A stretch of DNA of 64,000 nt from NCBI GenBank assembly GCA_963978545.1, contig OZ021724.1, positions 97,323,792-97,387,791 of the forward strand, read 5' to 3'. The notes under the pieces are model-generated. The model worked only from the letters and a program-made list of their open reading frames with translations, was not told where the DNA came from and made no database searches. Of this stretch, positions 28,101 to 35,069 are shown piece after piece; positions within the stretch are counted from its first letter, which is position 1, and every line of letters begins with the position of its first letter. A program made the position numbers and the translations under genes. This stretch comes from Linyphia triangularis (lineage: Eukaryota > Arthropoda > Arachnida > Araneae > Linyphiidae).

Positions 28101-31100
28101 ATTGGGGGGGGGGGGAGGGGGTACTTTTCACCAACTTTTGGGCATCCCCCCCCACCCACTTTCTCTCCCCGATTCTACCACTGGCCACATCTGTTAACCC
28201 AGATTTGAATAAACAATTAAACATTACAAAAAATCAAAAAAAAAAAAAAAAAAAAAAAAAAACCGGGGAAAGAGCGGGTTGCACAGTTAAACAGATAGCA
28301 AAAATGCATCCCCGCGAAAATCTGGGTCTTCGCAAAGTATGCTACTTCTACATTTGCCCGCGGAAATCGCGAGATGCGCAGCGTGAGCGTTAACCTTCTG
28401 AGGGTCACGGAGGTATATATATCCGTCATTTGATCCCCAGTTTTTTTCAAGCAATACACAACCTTTTTAAATTTATAAATAAAATGTAAAATAAAATATT
28501 TTTTAAATCTTTTTATTAGGATGATAGTTTAAAACCTACTTAAAACAAAATAAATAAAAAATAATTTAAAAAAATTATATATTTGGATCAGAAATAAAAT
28601 TTAAAAATTATTGCAGGGAAAACAACTGTATAATTTCGCCCATTCCCTTGACGCTCAGAGGGTTTTAACGTGAACAAAAAAGACATTCATTCCTGTTTTC
28701 CAAAGTGACATCTGTCAATCATTTAGATTTAAAGCCTGTCAAATTTGACTTAGATTTCCATTGACTATCTAACCAACCATAAGAAATCTTTTTTTTCAAT
28801 CACCGCAAATTTTTTTAAAGTGAACTTTGGCCTCATTGATAGTGATCGAATACCAAACTTGGACCTTAGACCCATCTTTCTTGTGATGATAATATTACAT
28901 CATCGCGATAAAATGATGCAGCAATATTATCAATCAGGGAATTGATACAATGATATCGTGTATTAAACCCTCGTCACTGATTCGGTGACTGCAATTGTTG
29001 CTTGGAATTGTGAGAAATTAAGCGAAATATTTGATAAGAAAGGAAGGGAATTGTGGAGGAACTATCTTTTAATGCAAGGGTCAAAATCCAGTAATTTCCG
29101 GTTTTATATTTATAATTATCACCACGATCTTTAGATTTGAGGAACCGGGAAACAAAACCCACACAACGATTTTTTTTTTTTAATTCTATACATAAACTTG
29201 GATTTTGTTTGTGTGTTAGTGTTTATGTCGATGGCGTGAAAATCTGCAAAGGCCTAATTAACTCCCTTGCCGTCATCCGATTGAGCTTAAACTTGGCACA
29301 TAGATTCGATGTCGATGATGGTGCATTCTATAAATTGTTGGGTGCTGTCACTGTCACTAAAGGGTCGCTTTTACGAAATACTACTAATAAACAAACTTGC
29401 CGTCATCCAATCGCGCTGAAATGGCATTAAACCGATCATTGAAGAAACTCTTCCCTGTTGCCAAAATTGTTTTAATAAATAAGTAATAAAATTGTTTAAA
29501 TCAGAATAAATAAAAGATATTTGGATGTGAGTGCATAAATTCACATTCATTTTTAGATAATACATTTTGACAAGTACCGTAAAATGGGGTGAATCGGAAC
29601 ACTTTTCAACTTTCAAAGTAAAAATCGGTTGTAATAAGATTGTTAAGGAACATATTTTTGACTTTGAAACTTGGGTCTTACCTTCTTCTTAGAGGATCAA
29701 CACAAAAAATGTTGAAAAAACTAGAACTTTAATTTATTTTGAATTTTTTCATGGTGTTCCGATTCACCCCGCAGAAAGGGGTGAATCGGAACACTCCTTA
29801 CAATTTATGTCTGATCTTATTTAAACGTTTACAGGGTGACAAAAAACAAGTAATAATGCATTGTGGTGAATAGGAACACAAAATTATCATAAAAAAATCA
29901 TTTAATATGACGGATAAAATTTGTTTTTGTCAATTATTGTCAAAACAAATCATATATTTGAAAGTGTATCAACTCTTCTCCTATAACTCATCCAAATAAA
30001 CTTTAAAATTAATATTTTTTAATGTACTTTATGTTTGCGTGGCGTATGACTGCAAAATGCCTTAAAATATCTTGAGAAAAGAAGAAAAGCACCCTCATTT
30101 GTTTCAGAAAATATCTTCTTTCATGGGCAGTTTTTGTAAAACACACTTATATAACAATAATCTTGTGGGTGTAAAACTTTGCTCACATCAGTCTTCATAC
30201 ATTTTCCCATATCACTTAAGGATAACGAAGTCATTTAGAGAAAAAACCACTGGAACAATCGGGTTTTCTGCCATGCGGAAACTAGGTTCCTCTTCTGACA
30301 TTTATTGAAGCCTGCAATCTTGATAACTGTCTTGAAGGGAGAAATTAGACTCTTCTTCAGCCGTTGAATCTTGTGTGGAACGAAATCTTGCCAAAAACAG
30401 CTTTTTAATATCACTTTTCAAGTGTTCCGATTCACCCCGCAAATCGCAAAATCGAGACAAAACAAAACATAAAAATTCATAAAATAAAAAGTTTTTAAAA
30501 CCAAGTTAAATTAAGTATGGAATGCTGTTGTGAATGTTTATACTTATCTAAAAATATATTAGTTAAGTCTATAGCTGGTATATGTTATTAATTACGGGAT
30601 AAGTTTTAGAGGGTTTAAAACTCAATGGATTGTATGCACGTTGTTTCAGAATTTAAAAAAAAAAAAAAGAAGAGTGTTGAAAACCACACAAAACATGTTC
30701 CAAGATTCCAAAAATGTTAGCCAAATAAAAAAAAAATATATAATTAATAAAACTGCTTTATTTGTGTAAAATCATAACTTCTTTGTAATTTCATGAAGTT
30801 TCGTTCCGATTCACCCCGCTGTTCCCATTTTACGGTAGTTCATCGCATATTTTGCTGATCGAGATGGTGTTTCCATCTAATTTTAAATACTTAAAGCAAG
30901 CACCACTGGCAAGAGAAAAGGCCCTCTTTTAATGAATATAAAAATTGGCAATGCATAAAAAAGATTTATATTAAAAACTATTTTTATGGCTTTTATTATT
31001 TTTTTAATTTTATTGAAAGGTGACCCTTGTTTTGACAAAAATTACAAAAATAGCAATCTTCTATTTTTTTGCGATTTATAAAATTTGAAGCCTTCTCCTC

Positions 31101-34100
31101 ATTTTGGCAAATTTTTGAACCGATCCGATAGCTGCAATTGCTAAAAAATTATATTTTTTATAGAAAATTTTTCATAGATGCAATAGCCCTTACGATGTAT
31201 CAAACGCATTTTTTTTTTCAGTTTGTGTTTTTGGTTGGTTGTTTTCAGATTATCTGGCGCCGTCAGCAACACGAAGGCTATAATGCGCCGAAACATTCGT
31301 CATTTGACAAGCCAACTTACATTTACAAACACCCATGCCTCACACTGGACTCGAACCCGCAACCTCGTGGTCTAGAAGCTAGTATGCTAACCACTATACC
31401 GTTTGGTTGGCTCGTGTTTTTTGGAATTCCCACCTTACCTAAGCCCATCTGATGGCTGTGGGGTTAGCGCTCTGGCCTTGTATGCCAAAGGTGCCAAGTT
31501 CGAATCCCGGGATAGGAGCGTTTGTTTGTTGTGGTTCGGAATCCACGTTAAGCTGTAGGTTTCGGCCTGATTAGTCGTCACTGTGCATAAAAATAGGTCG
31601 TTGAGCGTACAAACCAAACTACTAACCCACCTTACCCATAATGCCAAAACTCCAGCAAATATAAATAAAATTACTTGAATAAAATGTATGATTTTTTGTG
31701 CCATTGTAAAGAATTTTTTGATAAAAATAGGCATGGATTTTAATAAAATATATATTTTTTACAAATTTAAATTTGAAAAATATCCTTGGTTTTTACGATT
31801 TTTTACCTATAGGTATAATTTTTATTGTTTTTCTCCAAAACTATTACACTTACACAAAATCCTATGCCTAAAAGTTCAGAGTATACTACTAAGAATATTT
31901 CTTTTTAAGAAATCAGGAAAAGATATTGAAAATTGAAAAAATAAAAAATAAAAATTTAAATTATCTGAAGTTTAATTTTTTTTTTTTTAATTATGAAAAT
32001 TTATAGCATTATGTGAACTTTTTTTTTTTAATAAAATTTAGTTATTGCCCCGTAATACTTCCAAATATGTAAAAATTATGACTTTAAAGGCCTACTTTAA
32101 AAAAAAAAAGTTTTGTGGTGCCAAATCCCCACCAAAGTAACCTTTATTTTACTCCGAAATATTTTTTATCAAAAGCTCTTCTAAGCCCACAGTATTTGTA
32201 TTCAAAATGCAATACATATACGGCCCTCGCTGCAAAAGCAATATCATTAAAAAAATATTACAATGCTTCTCTTAAGAAATACTAATTTGTTTGAAATAAA
32301 GAAAGGAAATACTTGTGTTGAATTCGTAGTCCAACAGTCAAATGATTAGTTAGAAACACGGACTTAAGTTTCTTTATCGAGGATTCAAGTATACAGCTAA
32401 TAAATGGCAAAAGCCGTCATTTTTTAACAAATGAACTGCCTATGGTTGCCATAATTTAGCGCGGTTTTATGTAAACAATTCTTGACGTAAAATCCGTACT
32501 GTACTTGGAAGTACCTAACAGCCCACAAGGGCGTAATGGGACATAAAATCGGTACGGTGATTTTAAATTTGTATACCGGCCCGAATTTTTAATATAATCA
32601 TTAAATAAACTTAAATAATTATTGCTAATAATAAAAATAATTCTTAACAACTAATTTATTATTTTAATTTACTAATTAACACATTATTTAAATTTACTAA
32701 TTTATTATTTAAATTTACTAATTAATTTGTTATTTAAATTTACTAATTAATTTGTTATTTAAATTTACTAATTTTGTTATTTAAATTAATTTGTTATTTA
32801 AATTTACTAATTTTGCTATTTAAATTTACTAATTTTGTTATTTAAATTTACTAATTTTGTTATTTAAATTTACTAATTTTGTTATTTAAATTTACTAATT
32901 TTGTTATTTAAATTTACTAATTTTGTTATTTAAATTTACTAATTTTGTTATTTAAATTTACTAATTTTGTTATTTAAATTTACTAATTTTGTTATTTAAA
33001 TTTACTAATTTTGTTATTTAAATTTACTAATTTTGTTATTTAAATTTACTAATTTTGTTATTTAAATTTACTAATTTTGTTATTTAAATTTACTAATTTT
33101 GTTATTTAAATTTACTAATTTTGTTATTTAAATTTACTAATTTTGTTATTTAAATTTACTAATTTTGTTATTTAAATTTACTAATTTTGTTATTTAAATT
33201 TACTAATTTTGTTATTTAAATTTACTAATTTTGTTATTTAAATTTACTAATTTTGTTATTTAAATTTACTAATTTTGTTATTTAAATTAATTTATTTAAA
33301 TTTATTAATTTATTATTTAAATTTACTAATTTATTATTTAAATTAATTTATTATTTAAATTTACTGATTAATTTGTTATTTAAGTTTACTAATTAATTTA
33401 TTATCTAAATTTACTAATTAATTTATTATCTAAATTTACTAATTAATTTATTATCTAAATTTACTAATTAATTTATTATCTAAATTTACTAATTAATTTA
33501 TTATCTAAATTTACTAATTAATTTATTATCTAAATTTACTAATTAATTTATTATCTAAATATACTAATTAATTTATCAAATATTTTAATAATTAAATATT
33601 GTATTTATTAATTTAAATAAATTAGTTGTATTAATAATTAGTTGGTTTAATTAATTTAATTAAACCAAATTGTTCTGTCCATTATTTATACTTCTTTTGA
33701 GTGAACTTTGTTTCCAAGAATTATTGATAGTTATAGTTGTAAAAACTAAAACAAAATTGCAAAAAAAATAATGTACAGGTAAATAGTTATAACTAATGTG
33801 TTTATTATCTAACTTACTACCGGCCTGGCCCATTTTCTACAGAGGCTGACCGGCCCCATAATTGTACCGGACTACCTTACGACCACAAAGACAGGAAGAT
33901 GCATAATAGGTAACACATAAGACTGCTTTGGCTTTTGTATTTTGTATCCTCAACGACCCATTTTTATAGACAATAATGGTTGGTACAGATTTATTTTGCG
34001 CGATTTTATCAGGCGGATTTTATCCCCCGGAAAAAATGAATTTCTGGCAAAGGGTTTTATTTCAAGTTGAATTTTATCATCATTTATAATTTAACCTAAT

Positions 34101-34656
34101 TTTATTTTTATTTATGTTTTAACTTAGTTTTATTATTATTTATTATTTTAATTTTAGCTTTCATTTTAATTTTCATTATCTTGTTTTCGACTTAGGTGAT
34201 TTTCTGCTCACAATTAAAAAAATAAATAACCAAATGTACTATACTACATCTGTTCCAAACGGTTAATCAGACCGGACTTACCAGGGGTATAGGTTCGAGT
34301 GCATGCTCTTTGGCGCTTTTCTGGCGTGGTATTGTTAGTCTAAACTCGAGTATTAATGTAGCACACGATAGCATGCATTTCCATAGTTGCAATTCCAAGC
34401 TATACCAAGAAAAAAAAATGTTTCTGAAATCAGAATCTATAAACTGATTTCGCGAATCATCCAAGACGACTTTTAACAACCTTTTTCATTCCGATACACC
34501 ACTCGTAGTAAGCACGCGTTTTTACAATTCCTACGAAATGCAGTCTGACAACAACATCAGAACCATTGTTTGTTTCTTTTGATGGCTTTGGCCGAGCACA
34601 CAGCATAACGACTCAGGTTGTCAATAAAGACAATAAAAAAATTCTTACCTGGTCAT
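4010..34656 (-). CDS. ABHD11-like: gene A: ABHD11-like alpha/beta hydrolase, six coding exons
   Basis: The coding sequence is join(34656-34649, 20862-20712, 15327-15154, 10211-10020, 6378-6176, 4148-4010) on the minus strand: 867 nt, 288 residues. All introns are GT-AG and all phases agree. Motifs in order are the oxyanion-loop FAHG at about 28-31, the strand-turn DARNHGDS at about 58-65, the nucleophile elbow GHSMGG with Ser98, a helical cap around 112-175, strand GPALFIYG, and NASHSVH with His267. This order is that of ABHD11, a mitochondrial serine hydrolase linked in mammals to 2-oxoglutarate dehydrogenase lipoylation. The N-terminus (MTSYTPVPLAYK) enters the fold almost directly, with no mitochondrial presequence, so a cytosolic enzyme is likely. 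Where ABHD11 has NLDAL, believed to carry the acid residue, this protein reads NLNIL. Introns are huge and full of mobile elements. The substrate is unknown. Confidence 0.85.
4212..4884 (-). mobile_element. element family X, complete copy, in gene A intron 5
   Basis: One end is a near-perfect 27-bp palindrome (4215-4241, ATTACCC...GGGTAAT). The other end is 'gtaattgaaagttgcgcgat...cccctag'. Interior blocks include gcgcatgcgc and several ttttggcg phrases. Other copies are at 15516-16277, 19146-19687 and 35070-36334, with partial copies at 3197-3680, 5760-6043 and 18325-18370. No coding capacity is seen. The CTAG end hints at a Helitron, but no 3' hairpin is present, so the class stays open. 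Confidence 0.7.
5083..5305 (-). repeat. dispersed repeat family Y, inverted half
   Basis: Reverse-complement counterpart of 38170-38420, sharing 'gattacagc', 'cgcttaagaa', 'gtacgcttacttagttt' and 'gaggttggcgccc'. With 5503-5720 it forms an inverted pair around about 200 bp. Poly-A and poly-T runs lie beside it. Confidence 0.55.
5503..5720 (+). repeat. dispersed repeat family Y
   Basis: Collinear with 38098-38320: 'aagtgtttgtggtaagcttt', 'aaaggttagtga', 'gcgtacattcttaagcga' and 'gagagctgtaatc' follow in the same order and spacing. No coding capacity is seen. Confidence 0.6.
5760..6043 (+). repeat. element family X, partial copy
   Basis: Contains 'atgcgcatgcgcgactttga', 'caatttgttcgggagtta' and the end 'gggtaattgaaagtaaaaa', as in the complete copies. 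It lacks the ctaggggtg end and half of the palindrome. Confidence 0.6.
6176..6378 (-). CDS. ABHD11-like: gene A coding exon 5
   Basis: Acceptor ttttcag before 6378; donor GTAAG just after 6176. 203 nt encoding residues 176-242 plus two bases of Val243: KKFANPKTL, then MQLKRTEDGGYTYKTNLNIL and GPALFIYGTLSPF. ABHD11 has an FLLQNL...VWRVNLDAL block here. The acid residue of NLDAL is Asn in this copy. Confidence 0.87.
6490..7015. repeat. degenerate tandem repeat, about 150-bp unit, four units
   Basis: Four diverged units each carry 'tctgaaattttcaacataa', a 'ttggccttctaattga' phrase and an (taat)-rich tail. A single similar unit lies at 20985-21125 in intron 1 of the same gene. It is AT-rich and non-coding. 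Confidence 0.6.
7030..7411 (-). mobile_element. degenerate hAT-like remnant
   Basis: On the minus strand it begins CAGGGTTCCCACGG, a hAT-type terminus, and has repeated 'aaggacttttaaggacctc' phrases near the end. The matching second terminus is not found, so the left limit is uncertain. Confidence 0.4.
7425..7775 (+). repeat. 42-bp tandem repeat with GAGCGAAGCGAGC core, copy 1
   Basis: Six to seven diverged units of about 42 bp. Each is built on 'agcgagcgaagcgagc' followed by 'tttgcgtagcaatgaa'. A poly-T and 'cgacagaggaggtggttc' lead-in also precedes the related array at 22656-22965. A two-unit fragment is at 8612-8700. The apparent open frame is a product of the repeat. Confidence 0.7.
7776..9290. 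other. unassigned intronic stretch of gene A intron 4
   Basis: No exon is seen. It contains a two-unit fragment of the 42-bp repeat (8612-8700), a G-run near 8536 and otherwise AT-rich DNA. Confidence 0.4.
9296..9990 (+). mobile_element. solo LTR (family L), copy 1
   Basis: TGTTACGAAT...CACGCAACA, 695 bp, with 4-bp duplications ATAC on both sides (9292-9295 and 9991-9994). It holds a TATA box (TATATAAG at 9693) and a poly-A signal (AATAAA at 9928), as expected for U3-R-U5. U3 holds a cluster of inverted TTGGCGA/TCGCCAA motifs (9497-9597). No internal region is left. It is antisense to gene A, and its end is 29 bp from the exon 4 splice donor. Confidence 0.9.
10020..10211 (-). CDS. ABHD11-like: gene A coding exon 4 (cap domain)
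   Basis: Acceptor tttttgcag before 10211; donor GTAAGT after 10020. 192 nt, phase 0 at both ends, encoding 64 residues. It starts PERVEKLVIEDMNVQ, which follows the nucleophile helix in ABHD11, and ends QLPEEI. The open frame past the donor is intron and solo LTR, not protein. Confidence 0.9.
10561..11321. mobile_element. GGGCGCCC-ended DNA transposon remnant (761 bp)
   Basis: Inverted ends GGGCGCCCCCAGG and CCTGCGGGCGCCC, each followed inside by GCAAGGGGGTGCA-type sequence. A 9-bp duplication GTGTGTTCT flanks it (10552-10560 and 11322-11330). A 9-bp duplication fits Mutator-like or Merlin elements; the assignment is inferred. No intact transposase. A related fragment is at 49320-49470. Confidence 0.75.
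11485..13007 (+). mobile_element. hAT element with decayed transposase (1523 bp)
   Basis: Ends CATTGGCGGC and GCCGCCTTTG, flanked by a perfect 8-bp duplication TCTGCATA (11477-11484 and 13008-13015), the hAT signature. The subterminal parts carry long G or C runs and a ccatgg palindrome. It is inserted in gene A intron 3. Confidence 0.92.
12068..12709 (+). pseudogene. hAT transposase pseudogene (ZMYM1/DUF4371-like)
   Basis: Starts MSSKRKNESIFKYF, an N-terminus typical of this transposase group. The C-terminal dimerisation region is readable (YELLKILATLPVSVASAEEA, then STLRRLKTWLRARMGEERLA, ending RKLDFVL). Most of the catalytic middle is deleted, and frameshifts and stops interrupt the rest. 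It cannot make an active enzyme. Confidence 0.8.
13512..13690 (-). mobile_element. tRNA-derived SINE (family A), copy 3
   Basis: Same head and body as 1372-1556. A 12-bp duplication ATTCTATAATAT flanks it (13500-13511 and 13691-13702). Confidence 0.87.
13915..14438 (+). mobile_element. internally deleted Tc1-like element (524 bp)
   Basis: Inverted ends CACTACCTACCAAAAAGTAT and its counterpart before TATATA, flanked by TA. From about 14060 the interior reads as the C-terminal half of a Tc1 transposase: a QDDNATCHV-type second Asp block, then WPAQSPDVNLMEHHWDE, with two stops. The N-terminal half is missing. Confidence 0.85.
14704..15005 (-). repeat. dispersed repeat family U
   Basis: Shared in inverted orientation with 37895-38085: 'gcaagtttctcgcaaatc', 'gcaatggtctacca', 'gaatgtgacgtca' and 'ttggcgagaa' recur. 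Short open frames in it are not conserved between copies. Class unknown. Confidence 0.5.
15154..15327 (-). CDS. ABHD11-like: gene A coding exon 3 (nucleophile elbow)
   Basis: Acceptor AAG before 15327; donor GTCAGT after 15154. 174 nt, phase 0, residues 54-111: VYAIDARNHGDSEW, then CNVDDLILFMD, then AILCGHSMGGITSIKTALRA. Ser98 is the predicted nucleophile. Confidence 0.92.
15516..16277 (+). mobile_element. element family X, complete copy in gene A intron 2
   Basis: From 'taggggtgtgaagcatcgca' to the palindromic end around 16240-16265 and 'gggtaattggaagtaaaaa'. It keeps the gatcgttgatga and gcgcatgcgcg-type interior blocks in the same order as the other copies. Confidence 0.75.
16278..17215. 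other. unassigned intronic stretch
   Basis: AT-rich, no exon seen. An isolated 'acagggtgttcagaagcgac' at 16819 resembles a mariner-type terminus, but no partner terminus was found. Confidence 0.35.
17226..18095. mobile_element. non-autonomous hAT element (870 bp)
   Basis: Ends CAGCGTTCGTCACTA and TAGTGGCTGACGCTG, with a perfect 8-bp duplication GTGTAGAG (17218-17225 and 18096-18103). Both subterminal regions are GC-rich with gcgggccg motifs, around an AT-rich core. No transposase frame. Confidence 0.9.
18745..18840 (+). repeat. direct repeat, also at 19060-19148
   Basis: 'ggatagacc', 'ggaaaaatgaagcc' and 'aaaaatacggatt...aaggattgaaaa' recur about 315 bp apart. A family X element begins exactly where the second copy stops. 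Function unknown. Confidence 0.5.
19146..19687 (+). mobile_element. element family X, copy in gene A intron 2
   Basis: 'ctaggggtgtggaacatcgc' through the poly-A and ttttggcga blocks to the palindromic ATTACCC...GGGTAAT end (19650-19675) and 'ttgaaagtaaaaa'. The central part with gcgcatgcgc is deleted relative to 4212-4884. Confidence 0.72.
19792..20567 (-). mobile_element. non-autonomous Helitron (776 bp)
   Basis: On the minus strand it starts A|TCTATATATATAATAG and ends in the hairpin GGGGGCAAAGCCCCC directly followed by the CTAG terminus and a T. This is the Helitron layout: TC start, hairpin before CTRR, insertion between A and T, no duplication. A gccgctcgaa/gagcggc stretch near the 3' end and 'ccgtccgcctaaac' near the 5' end are family-like. 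No Rep/helicase. Confidence 0.82.
20712..20862 (-). CDS. ABHD11-like: gene A coding exon 2
   Basis: Acceptor ttttgtag before 20862; donor GTGAGT after 20712. 151 nt: one base completes codon 3, then 50 residues, YTPVPLAYKTVDPEG, then SPIIFAHGLTASKEYWGDIL, ending NATKRK. HG is the oxyanion-hole motif before the first helix. Confidence 0.9.
21437..22173 (-). mobile_element. solo LTR (family L), copy 2
   Basis: Reverse orientation of 9296-9990, 737 bp. Its ends are TGTTGCGTGG on the plus strand and ...TTCGTAACA. The 4-bp duplication is ATAT (21433-21436 and 22174-22177). The open frame 21447-21665 is the LTR tail, not a gene. Confidence 0.9.
22310..22536. mobile_element. foldback MITE family P, copy 2
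   Basis: Inverted arms of about 90 bp ('taacatcacttcgacggtag', 'ccattttggcgg') around a short loop. It matches the better preserved copy at 24681-24917. Confidence 0.7.
22656..22965 (+). repeat. 42-bp tandem repeat with GAGCGAAGCGAGC core, copy 2
   Basis: The same lead-in as 7425-7500 (poly-T, 'cgacaggggagggggttct', 'attaagggttt') is followed by about six units of 'agcgagcgaagcgagct' plus 'tgcgtagcaatgaac'. The open frame at 22760-22942 is a repeat artefact. Confidence 0.7.
23277..23612 (+). repeat. dispersed repeat family V, copy 3
   Basis: Same block order as 161-617: 'ggaagagtttc', 'aagcgatcttttagtgacgg', 'cattgtcttcgaca', 'aaaatcgaagttaatataaa'. The flank before it (23161-23270) also matches 49560-49656, where a foldback element sits. 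Confidence 0.55.
23861..24449 (+). mobile_element. solo LTR (family L), copy 3, internally deleted
   Basis: Same ends as 9296-9990, with duplication ATAG (23857-23860 and 24450-24453). It is 589 bp because part of U3 is lost after the 'cgccaaatttggc' block. TATA (TATATAAG) and poly-A region kept. Confidence 0.9.
24681..24917. mobile_element. foldback MITE family P, copy 1 (237 bp)
   Basis: Near-perfect inverted arms of about 100 bp (CTAAACTTCAACTTAACTAG at the end, ccattttggcgg inside) around a loop of about 35 bp, flanked by TA (24679-24680 and 24918-24919). It would fold into one hairpin. Confidence 0.85.
24930..25700. other. unassigned intronic stretch of gene A intron 1
   Basis: AT-rich. 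No splice-supported coding segment or recognised repeat. Confidence 0.35.
25706..26416 (+). mobile_element. solo LTR (family L), copy 4
   Basis: TGTTACGAAT...CACGCTACA, 711 bp, with duplication TTAT (25702-25705 and 26417-26420). TATA box CTATAAAAGG near 26056 and poly-A signal near 26354. Its own duplication shows it is not paired with the LTR 1.3 kb upstream. Confidence 0.9.
26421..27229. other. unassigned intronic stretch
   Basis: AT-rich with a poly-T run near 26560. No exon or repeat is recognised. Confidence 0.35.
27230..27480 (-). repeat. G/C-run repeat, related to 36440-36600
   Basis: 'gtgtggatctgtgggtagaa', 'cttttcaagaaaat' and a long C-run recur in inverted order at 36440-36600, where the G-run lies. 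Class unknown. Confidence 0.4.
28394..28664. mobile_element. TTAA-flanked (piggyBac-like) MITE
   Basis: TTAA on each side (28390-28393 and 28665-28668). The inverted ends are CCTTCTGAGGGTCACGG and CCTTGACGCTCAGAGGG with a small indel. AT-rich centre, no coding. piggyBac assignment rests on the TTAA target. Confidence 0.65.
29187..29547 (-). repeat. dispersed repeat family V, copy 4 (inverted)
   Basis: Reverse-complement match to the other V copies, in order: the 'ttggattttgtttgtgtgtt' end, 'gatgtcgatgatggtgcatt', 'aaagggtcgcttttacg' and 'aactcttccctgttgcca'. Confidence 0.6.
29577..30835. mobile_element. TA-flanked transposon, CCGTAAAATGGGG ends (1259 bp)
   Basis: Ends CCGTAAAATGGGGTGAATCG and CCCATTTTACGG, TA duplicated on both sides (29575-29576 and 30836-30837). 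The phrase GGGTGAATCGGAACAC recurs inside at 29779 and inverted near 30420 and 30805. No intact transposase. Mariner-type mobilisation is inferred from TA. Confidence 0.78.
31235..31413 (-). mobile_element. tRNA-derived SINE (family A), copy 4
   Basis: Complete head and body. The flanking duplication is about 10-12 bp (GTGTTTTTGG at 31225-31234 and GTGTTTTTTGG after 31413). Confidence 0.83.
31438..31640 (+). mobile_element. tRNA-derived SINE, second family (B), copy 1
   Basis: tRNA-like head with A box (tggggttagcgc) and B box (AGTTCGAATCCC), then a body with 'acgttaagctgtaggtttcg', 'gattagtcgtcactgtgcat' and 'aaaaataggtcgttgagcgt'. Minus-strand copies are at 36588-36787 and 39310-39482. It differs from family A outside the promoter boxes. 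Confidence 0.78.
31641..32655. other. unassigned AT-rich intronic stretch
   Basis: Very AT-rich, with several A or T runs. No exon or repeat family recognised. Confidence 0.35.
32790..33290 (+). repeat. 22-bp AT-rich minisatellite
   Basis: Unit 'aattttgttatttaaattta' plus 'ct', about 22 nearly identical copies. The array lies in gene A intron 1. Looser copies extend left to about 32660. Confidence 0.95.
33380..33575 (+). repeat. 25-bp AT-rich minisatellite, variant of the adjacent array
   Basis: Unit 'aattaatttattatctaaat' plus 'ttact', about seven copies. It shares the taaatttact half with the 22-bp unit next door, so both derive from one ancestor array. Confidence 0.92.
33576..34640. other. 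AT-rich proximal part of gene A intron 1
   Basis: Includes a fragment resembling the SINE family B body near 33930-33990 ('tcctcaacgacccattttta'). Otherwise nothing is recognised. Confidence 0.35.
34649..34656 (-). CDS. ABHD11-like: gene A coding exon 1 (start codon)
   Basis: ATG ACC AG followed by donor GTAAGA. The two bases AG join the first base of exon 2 to make codon 3 (Ser). Phase and layout match gene B (ATG GCA AA|GTAAGA), which supports this very short coding exon. Everything upstream in the exon is 5' UTR. Confidence 0.8.
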
Positions 34657-34800
34657 GTTGTTTCAGTATTTTTTTAAAAGGGGTAAACGCGAATAGTTCT
34701 TCGACACGAAGGTACGGGTAGGTCTCTCTCTGCCAGGATAAACACGACCGGCTTTTGCTGCGTTATCTCAACCGCCGAGTGGAAGAAGAAAAAAAGAGAT
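34657..34800 (-). promoter_or_regulatory. gene A 5' UTR and core promoter
   Basis: Shares the motif GATAACGC preceded by CGG/TTG-rich sequence with the promoters of gene B (TTGATAACGC near 57398) and predicted copy C. Local GC content is higher than in the surrounding DNA. No clear TCAGT initiator; the start site is unplaced, probably near 34740. Confidence 0.55.
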
Positions 34801-35069
34801 AAAAAACATAATGAAAAAGTTTAATGTGTTGTGGGTTTGCTTGTTACGTCACTGCTCCTAGTGGACTCTTTTTCAATGGTTGACTACGTCTACGTCATTT
34901 CGGAACCAGTCAAGTGGCTGGAAAATGCCTTTTTGTCTGCGCGCCGTTTTCAAATTGTGTTGTACGCGAAGTTTGCTAGTGTTACACTCACGCGATCCAT
35001 TATGCTACTCATAGTTCGAGAGACAACCCCAAGTTTAGGTACTGCATCGAACAGCATTCCGATTTTTAT

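Noticed and set aside
32660..33575. CRISPR-like array
   Set aside because: Contiguous AT-only tandem units with no spacers, in a eukaryotic intron.
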